The notes under the pieces were generated by a model, which worked only from the letters and a program-made list of their open reading frames with translations, was not told where the DNA came from and made no database searches. Position numbers and translations under genes: made by a program. Below are positions 59,132 to 64,000 of a DNA stretch of 64,000 nt, piece after piece. Location: positions 434,001 through 498,000 of the forward strand of contig CBFFRP010000150.1 of assembly GCA_965644295.1 (NCBI GenBank). The letters run 5' to 3'. Position 1 is the first letter of the stretch. The number at the start of each line of letters is the position of its first letter. Source of the DNA: Paraphysomonas bandaiensis (lineage: Eukaryota; Chrysophyceae).

Positions 59132-59739
59132 ACATGGGGTGCTAATGATAAGAATATGTATATAATCTAACAACTTGTTATGCTATCAAGTGTTTATTTT
59201 TAATTAGGTATAAATTAATGAGAGGTAGTGGTAGATAATACCCTCTTAAGTATACCCTCCTATGGACTATGGTATGGTAGTATAGAGCTCTCATAACCCA
59301 CTGCACAGAGATGATAGTTGAACACTTGGCATGATGCTATTTTATTATATGAAAAACACAGCAACTTTCATCTTCACCGCACTTCGTTTTTCAGCACCAC
59401 TACTGATGGAGGGTGTGTACGAGTGGTGTAGTGGGAGGGACAATTTCAACGTTCGTATCTATATTTGTACCACACATACTGCTGTATACCGGAAGAAATG
59501 CAGAAGAATACCGTGGAATACTGTACCAATAATACACAAAGTATCTTGTGTAGAAATACATCAGTATACTCTGTAGTTCCCTGTACTTTAACTGTGGCTT
59601 AGGTAGAGTATTGTTAAGGTTAGCCATCACATAACCATACCACAACAAGTCATATATTCTCTACGTGGCACTGTGCTATATCTGTGCCGTTAGACACCAC
59701 TAGTTGCATGGTGAATTAGATCTAAGGCTATATATATAT
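59132..59739. promoter_or_regulatory. Divergent intergenic space with CTGCTGTA motif
   Basis: Between the kinase (-) and the ARM-like gene (+). CTGCTGTATACCGG starts at 59479, combining CTGCTGTA with the TATACCGG element also seen at 34.77 kb. Confidence 0.4.
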
Positions 59740-62700
59740 ATGATATTAGCTAAGCCACCCCCTCCGAAAGAATCATCCAAGGAGGAGTGGTGGGCTGGGA
59801 AGTTTCTTGGTCTACCAGAACCTGAACCTGGAGAATGGTATCTCACTGATATGAGGATCTGGTTATTGTTAACTATGATTGCAGGTACCCTGGTAAGCGA
59901 CTGGGCATTAAACGGAAGTCTGCTGCGTCGATAGAAGATAAGGCTCCAGTTGAGCCATTGGTTTGGAAGAATGTTTCTCAACTTACTGCTGATTTGTCTC
60001 ATACTCAACATATTGAGGGGGTAGTAGCTGTATTAGAGGTATCTTCCATCGTCTATTACTCATGATGTGTTCACACATTACATAGATTTGCTGTACCATA
60101 GTGGATGATGATATGACGCTCGCTGTTGCCACGCTTAATGCTGTAATTAGACTGGGGACAGGGAGACTAGATAGGTATGCATAATATTATCTTTTAGCTA
60201 CAGACTTAGTGAGTTGTATGTAGAGCTCTTAAGTTCGGAGATGGTGGATCTTGCGAGTATGTGGTTAAGCTCCTACATTGGTATATGTACTCCAGGATAG
60301 ACGTTTTGGCAGGGGAAATTTCCGAGCACGATCGCGCAAGTTGTAACGACTTAGTAGAAAGTTGTCTTGCGTCAGCTCTCGGAGCCGTGGAGGTACTCGC
60401 TGCGGGTTGCAAGGTGATCTGAGTAAATGTTATGCTCCATGGCACTTACGCTTCAGTACAGCCCAACAGAGAGCGGCTTGGCAAGGCGGGAGCTTGTTCA
60501 TATGTTGTGGAAGCGTTTCGAATGTACGATATATTGTTACTTTTAGGCATATGGTGTACCATTACTTATTGATGTCATCAGGTATGGTAGACCTGGGAAG
60601 AGCCCTTATCTAGCAGAACTCTGCTTCAACTGCATGTGGCAGCTCTCCTTTGGCAATTCCTTCAATCGGGCACGTCTGCGGGAAGCAGGGGCAGAAAATG
60701 AGTTGTGGGCTATGTCACGTAGTACCAGCGCTCTTCCGGCACAGAGGAACCGAGCACAGGCAGTTTTGGGGTGGCTGAAATCGCAGGTATGGTTTCCTGT
60801 AACTCGTTCTTATGCTCAACTCAGCACTCTTCATTATAGCTGGCAGACGATTTAACTTCGTCAAGAGAGGTGTGTATGAAGTTGTCTGCTATTTGAACTT
60901 AGTTTATTAATGGTTTTGTAGCCAAGAGAAGTCGCAGGAGGACTACTACTGTCGATATCTGAAATAACAAAGTGAGTATGGATTTGTGACAGTACTCTAA
61001 GCTAATATTCTCTTCAGTGCCAGTGCTAAGGGAAGTCCTACGGAAGCTGTTAAACTTGCCTCCGAAGGTAAAAATATATAATGGTGGTGATAGTTGTAGT
61101 TAATATTTCTTTAGGTTTCTTTGCTGTGGTTCGTCTTTGCTCTTGTAGCGATAGCCTGTCTGTCGTTGAGGAGTTTGTGGATGGTATTGGTGCTGCTGAG
61201 GTGCTAGTAAAGGTATATTTGAGTTGAAGATGTTGGCTATAGTACAATTCACGAAGTACTACAGGTGACGAGAAGAGTGCTACGACACCATAGAAAGATA
61301 TTTCGCGATGACATTGAGAAGCTCTGCCGATTTATCTCTAGCTCTTGTGAAGCAATGTGCTGCTTGTTAAGCGGTCCATACCGTCTATTAAAGAAAGGAG
61401 CGGATGGTGATGATGTTGAACAGATACCCAAGGGTGATGAAGCCAGTTTTGAAGGTTCAGAGTCGATATACTCTGGTGAAGCAGTGTCGAAAGCCGATAG
61501 TGATCGGGATGACGATGTGGAAAGTGACGGAGTTGATCCGGGGGGTCCTGCATTTCACCCTCACAAGGAACTGACACTCACGAAAAATGCAGCCCAACAA
61601 ATGATCTCTACAGGAGCATGTAGAATGCTTGTGAAAGTTCGTAGGGCATATACCACATCGATATATTGTAATATATTTTGCGTAGGAATTGGAGCTATAT
61701 GTAGACCCAGAATCTTCCCATTACGAGAAGCCGTCCAAACATACACATATAATGCTTCAGTCGTCTTGTAAGTGACGGCCGTTTGTATTTATGGTTACTA
61801 CCACTAATGTTTGTGTAGCCGTATTAGACTTGGATCCCATTTCGCTGCTGACTTCAGGCACAGGAGTTATCACCAAGTGTGTTCTTTTCACCAATCCAGT
61901 GCGTTTTTGATTATTTCGTAGGGGTATGATTGCGGGATTCCATGGAATGAAAAGTGGAATCAATAAAATTAACTCCTCAATTCAATCATCTGTGATGAAA
62001 GTGGCGATGTTTCCTGATACACCCGAAGGAAATTGCTTGAGTTCTATATGCCAAGCTATCAGGTAATTTTATGAGCTGTTTGTCATTCTTATATGACGCT
62101 GCCTACCTCAGGATATTGGCCGAAGTTTCTATAGAAGCTAGACTAAAGTTTGTGGAAGAAGAGTTGAATGATACTTGTCGTCTTTTGAGTCGTGGGGTAT
62201 ATGAGACTGGCGTAAAAGATTTGCAGATGTGGTTTCTGTAAGTATATTTGATGTAATAGCAATATTACTACTAAATCTTTGTTGCGCAGGGAATTCTTGA
62301 ACTATGATCTGTCCCAGGACTATGGAGATGGCGAAGATGGAATTGTGGCACTGAAGCTAGCATTAAGAGTAATATATAGCTTCGGCGGAAATCCTTCTAA
62401 ACCGTACAGCCCAATGGATGATAGAATGAAACTTGTATTCTCAGAGTCCCTAAATTGCATAGCCCGCTATGTATCAGAACAAGGGGCGGATGGAGAAAGC
62501 CTGTTTGCTGAAAGAAATGGATATCACACTATATTTCTGCCGATAAATAAAACTCTATTAGCGGATTACAAGATCGTAGATGCATGGGTTAATGCCGTTA
62601 CAAGTATTGCACTGGCAAGAGTGGAGGCCAAGAACGTGAGTGGTTGTGTCATCAATAAAACTTTGTTCTGACAGTGTGATACAGACACTCGGCAGATATG

Positions 62701-63350
62701 GGGCATGTGAGATCTGTTTAGACTCGTTGCGGTTACATGCATTGCGCCCACATGTTGTTCAGCGTTGTTTGTGGGCTATTTGTGTCCTAGCTGGTGAGTA
62801 TTTCTATGTTCTTTCATGTCACTCTAATTTATAATCTACTCGATAGCCAATCATGCAGAAAATATGGATCGTGTTCTAAAGTGGAGTTCGGACTCTTGGA
62901 ATGCTGATACTGCGAAATCACTATTATTAACAGTTCAGAAGAGTAAAGGGCAAACTAATGAAGCGAGGGATCATGCCAGTTTAATATTAAGTTGGATGGA
63001 ACTGCGGTCGATGATGCCTTCTAAGGCATCTCGAAAGCCTGACGAAAAATCGTCAGAATCTATCTTTTCTTTCGCTAGCCTCGACCGCATGATTTCTGGT
63101 TCCAGTACGGCTAGTGATAGAGGGCCTCTACATAGTGAATGCGAAGCATCAGTACAAAGTATTCCAGCATTTTCTACTCCACCTCCTCATAATTCTAATG
63201 ATGCATTAAGAACAGAAGGTGGGTAATAACGGTTTAATTTGTTTTATTGTGATCCTAACCATTTATGCTTCAGATATATTTTTTTCTTTTGTACTGCGTG
63301 GTCTTGAGCGGTACTGCTCAGGCAGAGATGTTGGTGCAACTGAAGTGTAG
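59740..63350 (+). CDS. Large ARM/HEAT-like protein, 19 exons
   Basis: Nineteen exons can be joined in frame from ATG 59740 to TAG 63350, about 895 residues; exon borders are 59740-59837, 59885-60038, 60086-60174, 60224-60392, 60462-60523, 60582-60786, 60840-60869, 60922-60971, 61018-61067, 61115-61212, 61265-61636, 61686-61767, 61819-61876, 61922-62062, 62112-62237, 62290-62635, 62685-62793, 62847-63218, 63274-63350. The body is helical with repeat-like segments (VAVLEICCTIVDDDMTLAV, LAELCFNCMWQLSF, VQRCLWAICVLA), suggesting an ARM/HEAT solenoid. An acidic insert (DRDDDVESDGVD) lies mid-way. The N-terminal Pro-rich piece (PEPEPGEWYPGK) is short. The tail is Ser-rich. It is the most intron-dense gene of the window. 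The family is not recognised, so function is left open. A weak spot is the join at 62635/62685. Confidence 0.6.
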
Positions 63351-64000
63351 CAGAGTATAATTAGATTGGTAGTTCATATTGTTGTCGTTATAGCTTATGA
63401 TGATTATTCTTTATCATTTCACTAAATAAATTGAATGGCTGCTGGTTATGAGCCAAAAAACTTTGTGTCTATACCTTCAACTATGACTAGTGTTTTGAAT
63501 TGAATGCACTGTTCACAAGCGCATTGAGTTTTCTTAGAGTTGTCACTCTTATCTTATCCTGGATCCATAATTTCAATAATGTCATTTAATGACTTCAATA
63601 ATAGTAAAGGGAACTTATTGTGATATGCATCCTATAAAAATATGGGATATTTTCTCCATTCCGAGGACCTGCTAGTATTGATTATTTTTGATAAAGCTAA
63701 ACATTGTCAGCTTATTATAACCCCGGCGCATTATCAGTTATTTTTCTGTGGCTCAATAAGCAAGCTCTTAAAAGCAGATAGACCTTCTCAACACTTACTT
63801 GCCTTATACATGAGAAACCCCAAACAGGTGTCATGACCATGTCTTGCCTGAGTAATACATACATGGGTCATAGGTCGCTATGGAATGTCCCGCTATCCTA
63901 TCTTCTGTGATTTAAGAACAATCCCTATCTAGCTATCTAGGACGAAACGTCTTTATATTGTGCTCTGAACTTCCCATATATACCTTGTTAGAATGATGTT
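63351..64000. other. Intergenic, nothing recognised
   Basis: AT-rich DNA up to the right edge. A 64-residue frame at 63642-63836 has no motif and no splice context. Nothing else is seen. Confidence 0.5.

Noticed and set aside
59704-59739. Upstream start for the 19-exon gene
   Set aside because: The frame opens at a TTG; the ATG at 59740 is a sufficient start.

Overview
The window looks like nuclear DNA of a ciliated (flagellated) unicellular eukaryote. Genes are interrupted by short GT-AG introns, mostly about 40-90 nt, with donors such as GTATGT and GTGAGT. The products are eukaryotic: eRF1, the exon-junction protein Y14, SNIP1-like FHA protein, a TEY MAP kinase and a BK-type K+ channel. 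A B9D1 homologue and a Pierce-like axonemal protein indicate a flagellum. TAA, TAG and TGA all end genes, and eRF1 keeps the TASNIKS and GGQ motifs, so the standard code is used. The organism cannot be named from the sequence. The calcium/calmodulin-type kinase at 56-59 kb reads like kinases I know from oomycetes and relatives, so a stramenopile is my tentative guess.

Layout. 1-5.8 kb: kelch protein (-), Pierce-like (+), dual-specificity phosphatase (-), B9D1 (+). 5.8-16.4 kb: repeat-rich, with a secreted alpha/beta hydrolase (-), a membrane-anchored cupin (+), a doubtful small gene and a receiver-like protein (+). 16.5-23.1 kb: PH-like fragment, pyrroline-5-carboxylate reductase (+), a 59-residue membrane protein (-), SNIP1-like (+), a myristoylated EF-hand protein (-). 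23-32.8 kb: mobile-element territory. It holds an amine oxidase whose domain order appears circularly permuted, a large TATG microsatellite split by a Tigger/pogo element, RBM8A/Y14 (+), and LINE debris. 32.8-51.2 kb: eRF1 (-), a prominin-like five-span protein (+), a giant BK-like channel (-), a MAP kinase (+), a Cys-rich protein of unknown role (+). 51.6-63.4 kb: a piggyBac-like fragment, two ARM/HEAT-like proteins and a second protein kinase.

A recurring architecture is the divergent gene pair: a minus-strand gene and a plus-strand gene start head to head across 0.45-0.8 kb. Seven such spaces occur, and most contain TACAGCAG/CTGCTGTA, often next to TATAC or CGGTATAC sequence. This is a candidate shared promoter element. 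Three of the pairs join functionally unrelated housekeeping genes.

The strongest candidates for something undescribed are the permuted amine oxidase (25380-26813), the prominin-like protein with a Cys-rich insert and triplicated tail motif, and the shared motif of the divergent promoters. I saw no operon-like system, CRISPR array, rRNA or tRNA gene. Exon joins were made by eye from reading frame, GT-AG signals and family alignment from memory; none has transcript support here.
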